Made by a program: the position numbers and the translations under genes
Shown here: piece after piece, positions 29,478 through 42,317 of the stretch
How positions within the stretch are numbered: position 1 is the stretch's first letter
Layout: each line of letters begins with the position of its first letter
Notes under the pieces: generated by a model
Databases searched by the model: none
The model's input: the letters and a program-made list of their open reading frames with translations, nothing else
What the model was told of the DNA's origin: nothing
Source: Malaya genurostris
Taxonomy: Eukaryota; Arthropoda; Insecta; Diptera; Culicidae
NCBI RefSeq assembly: GCF_030247185.1
Contig: NC_080572.1
Location: forward strand, 160,342,080 to 160,406,079
Reading direction: 5' to 3'
DNA length: 64,000 nt

Positions 29478-30787
29478 ATGGCACAGTTTTCCAACGAAGA
29501 ATTGGCCGTGATTGCAATTGCTCTAGATGACGAAGATAATAAGCAGTTTCAAAACAAAAAAAGTAGGAAGACTTGGGTGCACGAACTTTGGCGAAAGAGA
29601 GCAGTTGAGGGTGAATTCGCTACCTTATATAAGCAGCTTGTGAATGATGAGATCAAGTTCTGGGAATATTTCCGAATGTCAAAAGCCTGTTTCAACTCGC
29701 TGTTGAGTAAAATTCATCCGTATGCTCAAAAACAGGACACTACATTTCGATAAGCAGTGACTCCCCGAGAGAGGCTGGCAGTTTGCTTAAGGTATTTTCA
29801 TTTATTTGTTGACAAGATTTCCTTGTAAATGTCAAGAAAACTCCAAACGAAAATTGTATTGCGATCATTGAGATGGCTCATAGTTTGTGTTCGTCTCCTG
29901 ATTTCAGATATTTAGCAACAGGAGACACGCAAAAAACCATAGCTTTTAGTTACAGACTTGGGGTAAGTACTGTCCACCAGATTGTTCACGAGACATGTCG
30001 TGTGATTACCGAAAAATTAATCGATGATGCAATGCCGAAACCAACAGAAGATATGTGGAAGAAGATTGCTAACGATTTTTACACTAAGTGGAACTTCCCG
30101 CTGTGTCTTGGAGCCTTGGATGGAAAGCATGTGACAATTCAAGCACCTGCCAATAGTGGTTCACTTTATTACAATTACAAAAAAACCTTTTCGATAGTGC
30201 TACTTGCTCTCGACGATTCGCATGGGAATTTCACTGCGGTTGACGTAGGAAGCTTCGGAAAAAATAGCGATGGAGGTATTTTCGCAAAATCTCGTCTTGG
30301 AGTATTTCTCGAGCATAACAAACTCTCCGTACCAGCGGACACATACCTACCAGGAACGAATCAATTAGCCCCATATGTAATTGTTGGGGATGAAGCCTTT
30401 CCTTTAAAAACATATCTATTGCGACCTTACCCAGGTCAAGATCTGGATGAATCGAAGCGTGTATATAACTACCGTTTGAGCCGAGCAAGAAGAACATCGG
30501 AAAACTGTTTCGGAATGCTTACTTCGTGGTGTCGAATGTACCATCGTACTATTCATGCGAATCCAAAAAATGTGGACCGTATGATTCTTGCCAGCTGCAT
30601 TCTTCACAATTACAAAAGAAGATTTCATGGTATTACTCCAAACTATCGAGCTACGTCGATGGATGAACCTAGTGTTTTGAACAATCTTCCTGCCCAAGGA
30701 GGAAACGCTTGCAAAAATGCATTCAGTACACGGGAAACATTCAAAAATTACTTTAATTCCACCATTGGAGCTGTTCCATGGCAATAA
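29478..30787 (+). pseudogene. PIF/Harbinger transposase (two exons, one nonsense codon)
   Basis: Exon 1 is 29478-29791 and exon 2 is 29908-30787; the 116-bp intron has GTATTT and TTTCAG borders and joins in frame. Catalytic DDE residues are visible in LGALDGKHVTI, YVIVGDEAFPLKTY and SRARRTSENCFGML (Glu), and the fold is the DDE_Tnp_4 type. An in-frame TAA at 29751-29753 interrupts exon 1, 13 codons before the donor, so the copy is probably inactive unless the stop is recent or read through. The rest of the frame is intact. The start was chosen at MAQFSNEEL, the first ATG in a good context. Its partner is the MADF gene at 30978-32044. Confidence 0.88.
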
Positions 30788-30977
30788 TAATGAAATCATT
30801 ATCGTTAAATATCGTTTTCCAACATACGATCTTTAGTTACAAAATCATATTTTGTTTTTTTTTCTTCATTTCTTAGCAGACAACTTTGCGATTAGAACCA
30901 TTAAATATCTATATAACAATGAAATAAAACACAGTACTTATCTGAACTATTGTGATTTTCATTTATTTATCAACTTG

Positions 30978-32044
30978 TCATTCTTGTGAATCTCGATATT
31001 TTGTAGGAGGATTGTTTATACATTCATTGCTAGATGATGGCGACGGAGAATGTACCGAGCTAGTATCATGTTCCACTAGTAGCGATGGTGAAATAGAATT
31101 TGCAGAGCTATGCAATAGTGCAGCAAGTTCATATTTTTGTACCACTGCAAATGTTTCGGATCTAGCCCTGTTTGAACTTAATTTGTCCAACGATTTTAAC
31201 ACTGGCGCAATACCTGCAAGAAATGCATCCATAGGATGTTGTTCCTCTACTTCGGACTGTTTTTTGCTTAATAGGTAACCCATAAGTTGAGCCGATGCAG
31301 AACCCTTTTTGTCGTTGTTATTTGAATTAAATGTTTTTTGTGTTCCTTTAGGTTTAGATGTTTGTTCCGATATCTTAGATGTTGAAGCTTTTGAGGTTGT
31401 GAAATTAGGCTGTTGATTTGAGCCTTTCGGAGAAATTACCACTTGGATGGATTCTTCATTGAAATTTTGTTCTCTTTCATCGTCACTGATGGCTTGGTTC
31501 TCGATGTTGCTTATAGTTTCTCTTTCTCGGAACGAAATGCTAAGGAACTTCAGTTGCTCTGCGTATTTATACGGACGATTTTTCAAAGCGCTTTGGCCAC
31601 TAGTAGTGACATTCTTTTTAAGAATCTTCCTATATTGATCCCTAATGTTGCTCCATCGAGATTTACATGCAGATGCTAAAATTGATGTAATAAATTAATA
31701 AAAAATTCTATCTCGATTCATAATGTTTTGATCTGAAAACTGTTTGAGATTAAATTCTCAACTAACCCATAATCAAACAGATATTTTTGTTGTGATATAT
31801 TCACAACATATAAATACCATTTGATTCAACTCAAATCCAATAGATTTAAATAAATTAACGATGTTTTATCAATTATAAACTTAGCGTCTTGTTGGAGTTC
31901 TTGACCAATTTTTTTCCATATATCAGCTTTGTATCGACAATCCATATATTTCGGATGCGATAGATCGTGCAAAACAGGATATTTCCGCACCAACTCAATT
32001 AAATATTCCTCATTCATTTCGCTAATATCCAAAGGCACTTGCAT
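30978..32044 (-). CDS. PIF/Harbinger accessory MADF/Myb-like DNA-binding protein
   Basis: Minus strand, probably two exons. The first (32044 to about 31881) gives EYLIELVRKYPVLHDLSHPK and the WKKIGQELQQD part of a MADF domain. The second (about 31680-30978) supplies CKSRWSNIRDQYRK-like residues, then a Ser/Thr-rich linker and a C-terminal BESS-like helix (MDAFLAGIAPVLKSL). Harbinger accessory proteins bind the ends and carry the transposase into the nucleus. The best GT and AG sites I see (near 31881 and 31686) do not join in frame, so either another site is used or a one-base indel broke the gene. Confidence 0.75.
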
Positions 32045-32266
32045 TTGTTTACAGACTAGATGTCAACGCACTAATATCTTTTAATCAACGCATGCTTTGA
32101 TCGTGGTTCAACCGTGCTTCGGACGTGTATCGATTCAGACATGGGTACTGCACGGTCTAGTGAGAATATTCACATAGAGCTGCATTAAACAAATTGGAAG
32201 CGTAACCCGGACGGGATCCGGTCCACTCCCGTTCCGGATACGCCACGGCCTAGTGTGGATAGCGCT

Positions 32267-32860
<594 letters not shown>

Positions 32861-33344
32861 GAACTAAGCATTTCAGAACCACACTAACGAATACCGAATA
32901 CAGTATCTTCGATTTGAATATATCTCTCGCTACGAACTGCGCCAAATGTGCACGGCTTTCTTAGCTAGCATTTATTTATTTGCAACTAAGTCTAAGGAAG
33001 AAAGGAAGAGGATGGAAATGACGCACAAACCGCTCGTAGATCGATTGAAAAGAGCGCGCCGCGCTATCTCGTGCAACAAGAGCGCTTGAGTCTCGTTCTT
33101 GGCAGAATGCGATGAGATTATACAACGAAGCGTGCATCAGTTTCTAGTGCGTAAATGTGCCAAAGAATTCTCTTGAGAGCGGCATAAGCACGCCGCATGC
33201 TCGTGGTTGTCTTATGAGAATGAGAATAAATTTGTCTCAGCGCAAATAAAGAGCGCGCGTGCATAAGGCCTGATCTAACGGGGAAACAGATTGGAAAACT
33301 GACAAATGAACACAATGATGTATGGAAAACCGCGAAAATGTTAC

Positions 33345-33417
33345 CGCATAGACGGGACTCGAACCCGTAGCTAACTCCTAACCGGGGAAATTGTTTTACC
33401 AATTGAACTACCCTACA
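33345..33417 (-). tRNA. Degenerate tRNA-like sequence (tRNA pseudogene or SINE head)
   Basis: 73 bases read on the minus strand fit a cloverleaf. The T arm is perfect (ACGGG-TTCGAGT-CCCGT), the acceptor has 6 of 7 pairs counting G-T, and the D arm is a short GTT/AAC stem. The anticodon arm has a mismatch and GGT at the anticodon position, with C instead of T at position 33. The B box GGTTCGAGTCC is canonical and the A box TAGTTCAATTGG is acceptable. These defects argue against a working tRNA. Confidence 0.55.
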
Positions 33418-33432
33418 TATGAAAACACATGA

Positions 33433-33495
33433 AGAGAAAATCCAATTGATTGGACAAAACTAAGCATGCTTGGACAATTCAATTGGACTTTCTCT
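33433..33495. repeat. Short inverted repeat (hairpin)
   Basis: AGAGAAAATCCAATTGA (33433-33449) pairs with TCAATTGGACTTTCTCT (33479-33495) with one mismatch around a 29-base loop. It lies 16 bases from the tRNA-like sequence. Confidence 0.6.
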
Positions 33496-33583
33496 TAAAT
33501 AAGATGTAAGTAAGATGATTCTAAATCTACCCCCTTGGACAAGGACTAGTGAAGTACACAAGATGGCCTCCCTGGATGTACTA

Positions 33584-34507
33584 AAGGGTGATTTTTTAAG
33601 AGCTTGAGAACTTTTTTAAACAATAAAACGCATAAAATTTGCAAAATCTCATCGGTTCTTTATTTTAAACGTTAGATTGGTACATGACATTTACTTTTTG
33701 AAGATAATTTCATTTAAATGTTGACCGCGGCTGCGTCTTAGGTGGTCCATTCGGAAAGTCCAATTTTGGGCAACTTTTTCGAGCATTTCGGCCTGAATAG
33801 CCCGAATTTCTTCGGAAATGTTGTCTTCCAAAGCTCGAATAGTTACTGGCTTATTTCTGTAGACTTTAGACTTGACGTAGCCCCACAAAAAATAGTCTAA
33901 AGGCGTCAAATCGCATGATCTTGGTGGCCAACTTACCGGTCCATTTCTTGAGATGAATTGTTCTCCGAAGTTTTCCCTCAAAATGGCCATAGAATCGCGA
34001 GCTGTGTGGCATGTAGCGCCATCTTGTTGAAACCACATGTCAACCAAGTTCAGTTCTTCCATTTTTGGCAACAAAAAGTTTGTTAGCATCGAACGATAGC
34101 GATCGCCATTCACTGTAACGTTGCGTCCAACAGCATCTTTGAAAAATACGGTCCAATGATTCCACCAGCGTACAAACCACACCAAACAGTACATTTTTCG
34201 GGATGCATGGGCAGTTCTTGAACGGCTTCTGGTTGCTCTTCACTCCAAATGCGGCAATTTTGCTTATTTACGTAGCCATTCAACCAGAAATGAGCCTCAT
34301 CGCTGAACAAAATTTGTCGATAAAAAAGCGGATTTTCCGAATGGACCACCTAAGACGCAGCCGCGGTCAACATTTAAATGAAATTATCTTCAAAAAGTAA
34401 ATGTCATGTACCAATCTAACGTTTAAAATAAAGAACCGATGAGATTTTGCAAATTTTATGCGTTTTATTGTTTAAAAAAGTTCTCAAGCTCTTAAAAAAT
34501 CACCCTT
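33584..34507 (-). mobile_element. Foldback derivative of a DD41D mariner-group transposon
   Basis: The two ends, 33584-33757 and 34334-34507, are perfect inverted repeats of 174 bp, flanked by TA on both sides (33582-33583 and 34508-34509). The right arm is an inverted copy of the transposase 3' end, including its last 20 or so codons. It has replaced the original 5' half. The middle still encodes most of the catalytic domain. Confidence 0.92.
33691..34349 (-). pseudogene. DD41D transposase, 5'-truncated and frameshifted
   Basis: The first catalytic Asp is in LFSDEAHFWLNGYVN (frame at 34349-34110). A frame change near 34120-34190 leads to the second frame with WFQQDGATCHTARDSM and CDLTPLDYFLWGYVKSKVY. 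Exactly 41 residues separate the second and third Asp, the DD41D spacing described for some insect Tc1/mariner relatives. The N-terminal DNA-binding region is absent; upstream codons run into the inverted 3' arm. The protein ends RRSRGQHLNEIIFKK. Confidence 0.88.
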
Positions 34508-34509
34508 TA

Positions 34510-34821
34510 GAACAAAAATTCGAACAATACTGCACGAAATTTGAAGAGAGGTGCTCAATCTCTGTCATACAAATAATTCAAAATTTGTACGTATTAGGTT
34601 AGGGATAGTTATAATTAGGTAGACATTTTATTAATAATTAAAATAAATATTATTATTAAACATTAGTATGTAAAACAAGAGTAACTAAAACACCTAATAT
34701 TAATAACGAATCGTATGAACAACAAAGATGAAAGGCCAAAGGGTCAAAACACTTGTACTGTAAAACGTTTATGTAACACACAAAAAAAGATTAATAAACA
34801 GATATTTATGCAAAAAAAAAA
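34510..34821 (+). other. Possible LINE 3' UTR remnant ending in an A tract
   Basis: Plus-strand sequence ends AACAGATATTTATGCAAAAA at about 34800-34819, similar in style to the I-type 3' tail. No coding part is present and the assignment is weak. Confidence 0.3.
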
Positions 34822-35393
34822 CTAACGTTTCAGTCCTACGTGTAGCATGCTAGAGTTAGGTTGTTGCTAGAAAGCAAGACATAAAGTGACATAAAACGAT
34901 TTGAAGCTTTAATTGGTATGCTCTGATCTTCTATCATGCAAGATTGGATGAAATCCCACGTTATGTCTACCCCAGGGTAAATTTTGAGTGCATAAGACTA
35001 ATTTATATAAGAAACTCGATTGATAATGTGAAATAGTTTATCGCTTCAACCGAAATCGCAGAATGGTAGTAATGGTAGAGAAACGTTATAAAAATAACTG
35101 CTTGCATACAAAGCAAAGAAAAGCTTATATATCGATATCCGTATTGCGAGTATGTAAAAACATATAATTGCATACATTTGGACTTTTGATGTAATTCCGT
35201 CGGCTACAAAACAAATACAAATCACGACAAATAGAGTCTATATTCTGGGTTCGCGTGTTCGGTGTTGGTTACTAATAAAGATCAATCTAAGCAGACTCTC
35301 GTGCATTTGCGGAAACAAAAGTGTGACGATTAATTGAAAATGACGATCATTAGAAATTTTGGTTGCCTTGTTCCATATCAATGGCTCGAACAA
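34822..35393. repeat. 580-bp dispersed repeat R4, copy 1
   Basis: It is about 80-90 percent similar by eye to 53598-54178, from CTAACGTTTCAGTCCTACGT to CAATGGCTCGAACAAC. There is no ORF. It contains TATAAAAATA and AATAAAG-like signals, which would fit a solo LTR, but the edges are not TG...CA. Confidence 0.8.
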
Positions 35394-35475
35394 CTGATCA
35401 ATCGGAGACCCATAATGTCATATACCTAACCGACTAAACGCGTTGTATGTTTTGCGCTCAGAGACGGCTGAGACC

Positions 35476-35820
35476 GATTTTCTCAGAGACGGCTGAACCG
35501 ATTTTAACAAACCTATGCTCGTTTAAAAGGCACTGTCGGGCCATTGATCAAGTTCGAAGATCAAATGATTGCGACTTTGGCTTCCGAAGATATGATGGTA
35601 TAAGTGACGTAACCGACAGAACGCGTTGATTTTCTACCGCGCAAGATTTTCGGAGATGGCCGAACCAATTAAAACAAACTTAGGCTCGTTTGAAAGCTAC
35701 TATCGGGCCATTGATCAAGTTCGAAGACCAAATAGCTGTGACTTTTGGTTCCGGAGATGAAATGGTATAAGTAACGTACCCGACAAAACACGTTGATTTT
35801 TACCGCTGTAATGTATATAA
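35476..35820. repeat. R1-type tandem units (about 175 bp each)
   Basis: Two degenerate tandem units share GGCTGAACCGATTTTAACAA, CGGGCCATTGATCAAGTTCG and TATAAGTGACGTAACCGAC. Further partial units lie at 36384-36632 and 60030-60230. Confidence 0.75.
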
Positions 35821-35824
35821 GGAT

Positions 35825-36330
35825 CACCTCTAATTTCGTAAAGCGCTATTATTCAAAAGTTTAAGCACCTCGAAATAAGTCCTCATGCAAAATTTGAGCT
35901 AAATCGGCCATGGGTAAGGGGAGCTGCCCAGCGGTTAAAGTTTGAAAATTTTCGATCGTGAAAAAGCACCATGAAAAAAATTGAAAATTTTTTTTGATGC
36001 GAAAAATCTTAAAATTGCATGAAACGTCGAGAATTAGTGTTATTTCGAAAAAAAAATTTTTGAAAAAGTCCCAAGGAAATTTATATATTTTCTCTAAGTC
36101 CCAAAAAATGATTTTGACGTTTCATGCAATTCTACCCAAAACCACCCCTCCTTATGGTGATTTTTCGAGTTCTATGAAAATTCAACTAAGTGGACTACGA
36201 AGGGTTTTGCCTTTCTTTTTAGAAAGGTATTAAAATTTGCTGGAAAACCCGACTTTTGAACGGAGCCTCGGATACCCATAGTGTTTTATACCATTCGACT
36301 CAGTTCGACGAGATCGGAAAATGTATGTGT
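35825..36330. repeat. R2 repeat followed by R1 boundary sequence
   Basis: 35825-36110 resembles 37885-38060 (TCTAATTTCGT, CTAAATC, TTTGAAAATTTTCGAT) and the reverse of 5590-5870. 36225-36320 carries the R1 boundary ending TACCATTCGACTCAGTTCG. A short TG/GT tract lies at 36321-36345. Confidence 0.6.
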
Positions 36331-36383
36331 GTGTGTGTGTTTGCGTGTGTGCACTTTTCGAAGATATTTATACGCGCTCAATT

Positions 36384-36632
36384 TTCTCAGAGATGGCTGA
36401 ACCGATTTTAACAAACTTGGGCTCGTTTGAAAGCTACTGTGGGTCATTGATCAAGATCGAAGATCAAATGGCTGTGACTTTCGGTTCCGGAGATATGATT
36501 GTATAAGTGACGTAACCGACTAAACGCGTTGTGTTTTTACGCGCTCAATTTACTCAGAGATGGCTGAACCGACTTTAACAAATTTATGCTCGTTTGAAAG
36601 CTACTATCGGACCATTGATCAAGTTCGAAGAC
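36384..36632. repeat. R1-type tandem units, continued
   Basis: One and a half units of the same family as 35476-35820, with AGAGATGGCTGAACCGA at 36390 and 36556. Confidence 0.7.
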
Positions 36633-36784
36633 AACCAAATTCACTACTTTTAAATGTTGTTGAGATTTAAAAAAAAATCTAAAATTAGATCCTACCTCCT
36701 TTGATATTTTTATTACTCTCCATTAACTTGGCGCAAGCTTTGAAGTCCTGCGTATCTAAACTTGCTCGACCATCATAAATAATG

Positions 36785-38135
<1,351 letters not shown>

Positions 38136-38790
38136 AACATTCTTTGGAATACGGCCAGACGAATGAGGAATCGTAACGTAGGAAATGAGAGTAAGGAGTA
38201 CTCGAACCGATGGATATTTGACTTTGCAAAGAAAGTTTGTCCAGATTTTGTTCCAAAGTATAGCATTATTAGGGAGTCTTTTCAAAATAATGTTTCCATT
38301 TATAGCCCCTTTTCAATGATGGAATTTTCCATAGCACTCATGTATTGTAACAATAACGCTCCTGGGTTTGACAGAATTCAACTTGGTGAAGAATCTGTCC
38401 GACCTCGCAAAAATACGTTTGTTGGAATTGTTCAACAAGTTTCTTGAGAAAAATGTTGTCTGACTGGAGGCAAGTGAAAGTTATCGCCATTCAAAAACCG
38501 GGGAAACCAGCTTAGAATTAAAACTCATATAGATAATATTGTCCTGCATCAGAAAATTGTTCGAAAAAATTATTCTGCGACGTCTCGGAAACTTGTGTCC
38601 ATAGCATTTCGATTTCGCTCAAAAACAACAAATGGTGTCTGTATTTTTAGACATTAAAGGAGCATTTGATTCAGTTTCCATTGATGTTCTTTCAGACAAG
38701 CTCCATCAACATGGACTTCCAGCGATTATAAATAATAATTTGCACAACCTTTTGTCAGAGAAATGCATGTATTTTTCACATGGCGATGTC

Positions 38791-40121
38791 CCAAGTAGCA
38801 ATTTTTGTTATGCTAGCTTATTTATGACTAGTATGCAACCAGAAATTTTAGTTATTGTTACTAACATTTAACCACTTGGGTGACTTAAAAAGCGCAGTTT
38901 CTACTAGTTTCTATGTTGGCTAAAAATAAGTTGTCGTTACGTTGTAATACCATACTGAAATAACTTATTTTTCCATAACTTGAAAATAACTTGTTTTCAA
39001 GTAAACTAGTTGAAAATTATCTTCGACATTATCAACATTGAATGAATCCATAATGTTTTTCTATCAGCATTTAAAAGGCAGTATTATTTGAAATTACAAA
39101 TTTGATATAAGGTACAAATTACACAACGATTTTAAAACTGTCGAGCGGAATTAAATTTTAATTAACTGTTTTTTTATGCGCCTTCAATTAAAATCTGTTT
39201 ATGAAAATATGAACAATAAACAACGATAAAACCTTATGTTCGGAATGCTCAAAATTAATTCAAGTAGAGTGATTGCTCCTTATTTTAAATTTATATATGA
39301 TATATGATAATTGTAATATCACAATCGATGGTTAATTCCTATATTGTTTTCTTCGAGTTTATACTAGTGCATAGAACAAAAATGACTATTCTGCTTTTCA
39401 TTATTTTCGCCAAAAAGTAGTTTTGAAAAAAGTATTATCCTGGTTTTATTTATGTTTTATGTTGCATTTCCGTTATCATTACTTTGGGAAAACCTACAGA
39501 TAGCTATCTGAATCAATGAAGAAATTGTATGTTAAAATCTTGTAATATCTAAGTTATTGCTACATCAATTCATCCTAACGATTCACATTTACACTTACGT
39601 ATTTATAATGGTTTCGCAAACTTTTTTCAACTAGTAGCTAAAACCATATCTGTGATTAAAGATATGTTAGAATCAAGTAACGATAACTTACAAATGATAG
39701 CTAGTTCAATGTTTATGTTATAAAGAAAGACTGCCGTCACCTTGTTTTAACCAGCATAACATAAAAAACATGTTCGTGCTCTTGTTGCAACATAGTTGGG
39801 CTAAGTGGTATCAGAACTAGTTACGGATTGCTACTATTGGAGTCAAATAAACTTATTTTCAGTATCTAGAAGCATTGTTGTTATTAAAGATATGTTTGGA
39901 TTAAGTCACGATAGCTTATAATTTATGATTATTTCAATATGACAAAAAGATGTGGTTGTTTGAAACCTAAATAACTATTTCGTAACTAGTTATGTTATGA
40001 AAAAAAAAAACATTACTGTCACCTTGTTTTAATCAGTATAACATAAAAAACCTATTCGTGCTCTTGTTGCAACATCGTTTGGACTTGCTCGCATCAGAAC
40101 CATCAGAACGGATTGCTACTT
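38791..40121. mobile_element. Non-autonomous transposon with 13-bp inverted ends (1.33 kb)
   Basis: The insert begins CCCAAGTAGCAAT and ends with the exact complement ATTGCTACTTGGG. Copy A shows the empty site (GGCGATTTGGCAACATTC). There is no coding capacity. The right part contains two related units of about 280 bp (39655-39841 and 39884-40121), both including CACCTTGTTTTAA(C/T)CAG and GTGCTCTTGTTGCAACAT. Confidence 0.85.
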
Positions 40122-41642
40122 GGGTTGGCAACATTCAGAATTAGCTACATGCTACTCCTCTATAATTTTTACGTGAATGACGTTGACAGCTGTCTAGTAA
40201 CCCCATGTACACTAAGACAATTGGCAGATGATGACGTGGTTTCAGTTACTGGACCCATAGCTATTGATCTGCAAAAACCATTGCAAGATACCTTAGATAA
40301 CTTGTCCGTTTGGGCTGTTCATCTGGGTATCGAATTCTCTGCGGACAAAACAGAGCTGGTCGTCTTTTCAAGAAAGCATGATCCCGCGCAGTTTCAGCTT
40401 CATATGATGGGAGGAATGATGCTACAGGTTTTGACTTTCAAATACCTCGGGGTGTGGTTTGATTCCAAATGCACGTGGGGAGGACACATTAGGTTTCTGA
40501 TAACAAAATGCCAACAAAGAGTAAATTATCTTCGAACAATAACAGAATTTTGGTGGGGTGCTCATCCGGAACATCTAATAAAATTGTATCAGACAACGAT
40601 ACTTTCAGTGATGGAATATGGATGCGTTTGCTTTCGTTCTGCTGCAAACTCTCATATTATCAAACTGGAGCGAATTCAGTATCGTTGTTTTCGGATTGCT
40701 TTAGGCTGCACGCATTCGACACATACAATGAGTCTTGAAGTTCTGGCGGGAGTTATTCCATTGAAAGATCGTTTTTGGGAGCTATCCAGGACAGCCTTCT
40801 AAATGTTCCTGAATCACTATCCAGGACAGCCTTCTAAATGTTCCTGAATCAACGTTATTTTTCGACATATCCATGCAGCGCGAAGTGCGTAACATCCCGG
40901 AACACCTACGCTCGATGGAAATCCCAAAAATATTTTCAAGTAAGTTCAGGCATATTGACTATCAGAAAATGCTTTACTCGGACGAATCACGAATTGATGA
41001 GGCTGCGGGGTTTGGTATGTTCAACAATAATGTTTCGGTCTCATTTAGGCTTCAATAACCTGCATCTGTTTATATAGCAGAGTTAGCAGTAGTTCATTAT
41101 AGTTTGAGTGTAATCGTCACATTATCTCCAAACCATTATTTTCTCTTCACAGATAGTCTGAGTGCAATTGAAGCCATTCGCTCAAACGCTGCTGGCAAAA
41201 ATGAACCGTTTTTCTTGGGCAAAATAAAACAGTGCCTGAACATCATATTGAATAATAATTATCAAATCACAATAGTTTGGGTCCCGGCTCATTGCTCCAT
41301 TCCAGGCAATGAAAGAGCCGATATTTTAACCAAACGTGGTGCTATTGAGGGTGAAGTTTATGAGAGACCGATTGCTTTCAACGAATTCTATAGCGCGTTC
41401 CGCCAGAGAGATGATCTGGGTCGGTGGATGCACTCAATTATTCCTAAAATATCGACAAAGGCATGGTTCAGGCGACTGGATGTGAGTAGGGACTTCATTC
41501 GTGTGATGTCCAGACTCATGTACAATCACTACAATCACTACACGTTAGATGCACATCTCCTTCGAATTGGACTTACCGAGACAAATCATTGTGCTTGTGG
41601 CGAAGGTTATCGCGATATTGATCATGTCGTTCGGACATCGTG
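40122..41642 (+). pseudogene. I copy C ORF2 remnants: reverse transcriptase and RNase H
   Basis: 40122-40802 encodes the second half of the reverse transcriptase with RQLADDDVVSVTG (catalytic ADD) and GVWFDSKCTWGGHIRFL. 41104-41642 encodes RNase H (FLFTDSLSAIEAIRSN, VWVPAHCSIPGNERAD) up to CACGEGYRDIDHVV of the C-terminal zinc cluster. The upstream part, 38163-38830, keeps LDIKGAFDSVSIDVLSDKL. Frames are broken between these blocks. Three damaging changes are shared with copy B. Confidence 0.88.
40782..40851. repeat. 35-bp tandem duplication in I copy C
   Basis: Two direct copies of a unit beginning CTATCCAGGACAGCCTTC lie at 40782-40816 and 40817-40851, at the point where about 150 bp of ORF2 is missing. 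Confidence 0.9.
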
Positions 41643-41846
41643 ATGTCAGATCTCAACTAATAAATTCTTTGCGTACCCAAGGTAGACTATCCAATGTCCC
41701 AGTTCGCGACATTCTTGCTGGTCGTGACCTTCCTTACATGAAACTACTTTATCATTTCAATAAGTCCATTGGAGTTCCAATTAAAATTTCATTTTATGTT
41801 AGACTGTTTTCTCTTCCATGAGTTCAACCAATAGCCAACTATCTTA

Positions 41847-42110
41847 TACCGTTTTCGTTTTTGAACCTAGACGCGGGCTACTCTGACTCCGAGTAAAACG
41901 AACACGTGGTATGCGCTCTAAACAACAACTCATGAAAAAAAGAAAAAATAAACAAACTCGGCAGGATGCGTGGTGCGACCCGAGAAAATTTTCAGAGCGA
42001 AACTACGCGATTGGAGTCCGATCTAGAGCGATCTCAGGTTGCTAAAACAAACATATCAAACGTTGTTTGGGCGACTCTGGGTCAGCTCTGATCAATAAAC
42101 GAAAACGGTA
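41847..42110. mobile_element. MITE with TTA target duplication (264 bp)
   Basis: Inverted ends TACCGTTTTCGTTT and AAACGAAAACGGTA are exact. TTA precedes (41844-41846) and follows (42111-42113). It splits the I copy C 3' UTR, as shown by comparison with 32734-32860 and 49265-49300. No ORF. Confidence 0.88.
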
Positions 42111-42317
42111 TTATAGTAAATAAAAGTGATGAACTGATACAAACAAACTTGAAATAGTTATAAGATCATGTACAAAATTTGCTTCTATGAGCTTCTATTT
42201 TAAATCAACACACAGACGTTCCTAAACTATGGTGCCCACTTGGTTAATTTTTTTTCGTGCTGATTCAAATAGATTGTATAAAATTGTCTTTATAATGTGT
42301 GGTTCTGTTTTACCTTT

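Larger units (their letters stand above)
29302..32266. mobile_element. PIF/Harbinger DNA transposon with two genes (2965 bp)
   Basis: Terminal inverted repeats share AGCGCTAT(T/C)CACACTAGG and continue with CCGTG(A/G)CGTATCCGG. TTT borders both ends (29299-29301 and 32267-32269), consistent with a 3-bp duplication. Inside are a plus-strand DDE transposase and a convergent minus-strand MADF/Myb-like gene, the classic two-gene design of this superfamily. Confidence 0.92.
38136..42180 (+). mobile_element. I-clade element copy C, dead, with internal insertions and deletions
   Basis: Sequence similar to copy A from about 46625 through the 3' UTR: CTTTGGAATACGGCCAGACG at the left end and AACTGATACAAACAAAC at the right. 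It is 5'-truncated in ORF2. It lacks part of the reverse transcriptase (A 47092-47195 region) and about 150 bp around 40782. It carries a 1.33-kb transposon (38791-40121), a 35-bp tandem duplication (40782-40851) and a MITE (41847-42110). Stops and frameshifts are scattered through it. Confidence 0.88.

Noticed and set aside
30952..31679. Plus-strand Ser/Cys-rich frames
   Set aside because: Antisense shadows of the MADF-type gene.
34203..34400. Plus-strand frame ending in a transposase C-terminus
   Set aside because: It reads the inverted 3' arm of the foldback DD41D element; not an independent gene.
34822..35393. Solo LTR interpretation of repeat R4
   Set aside because: The shared ends are CT...AC rather than TG...CA and no target duplication was found; left as an unclassified repeat.
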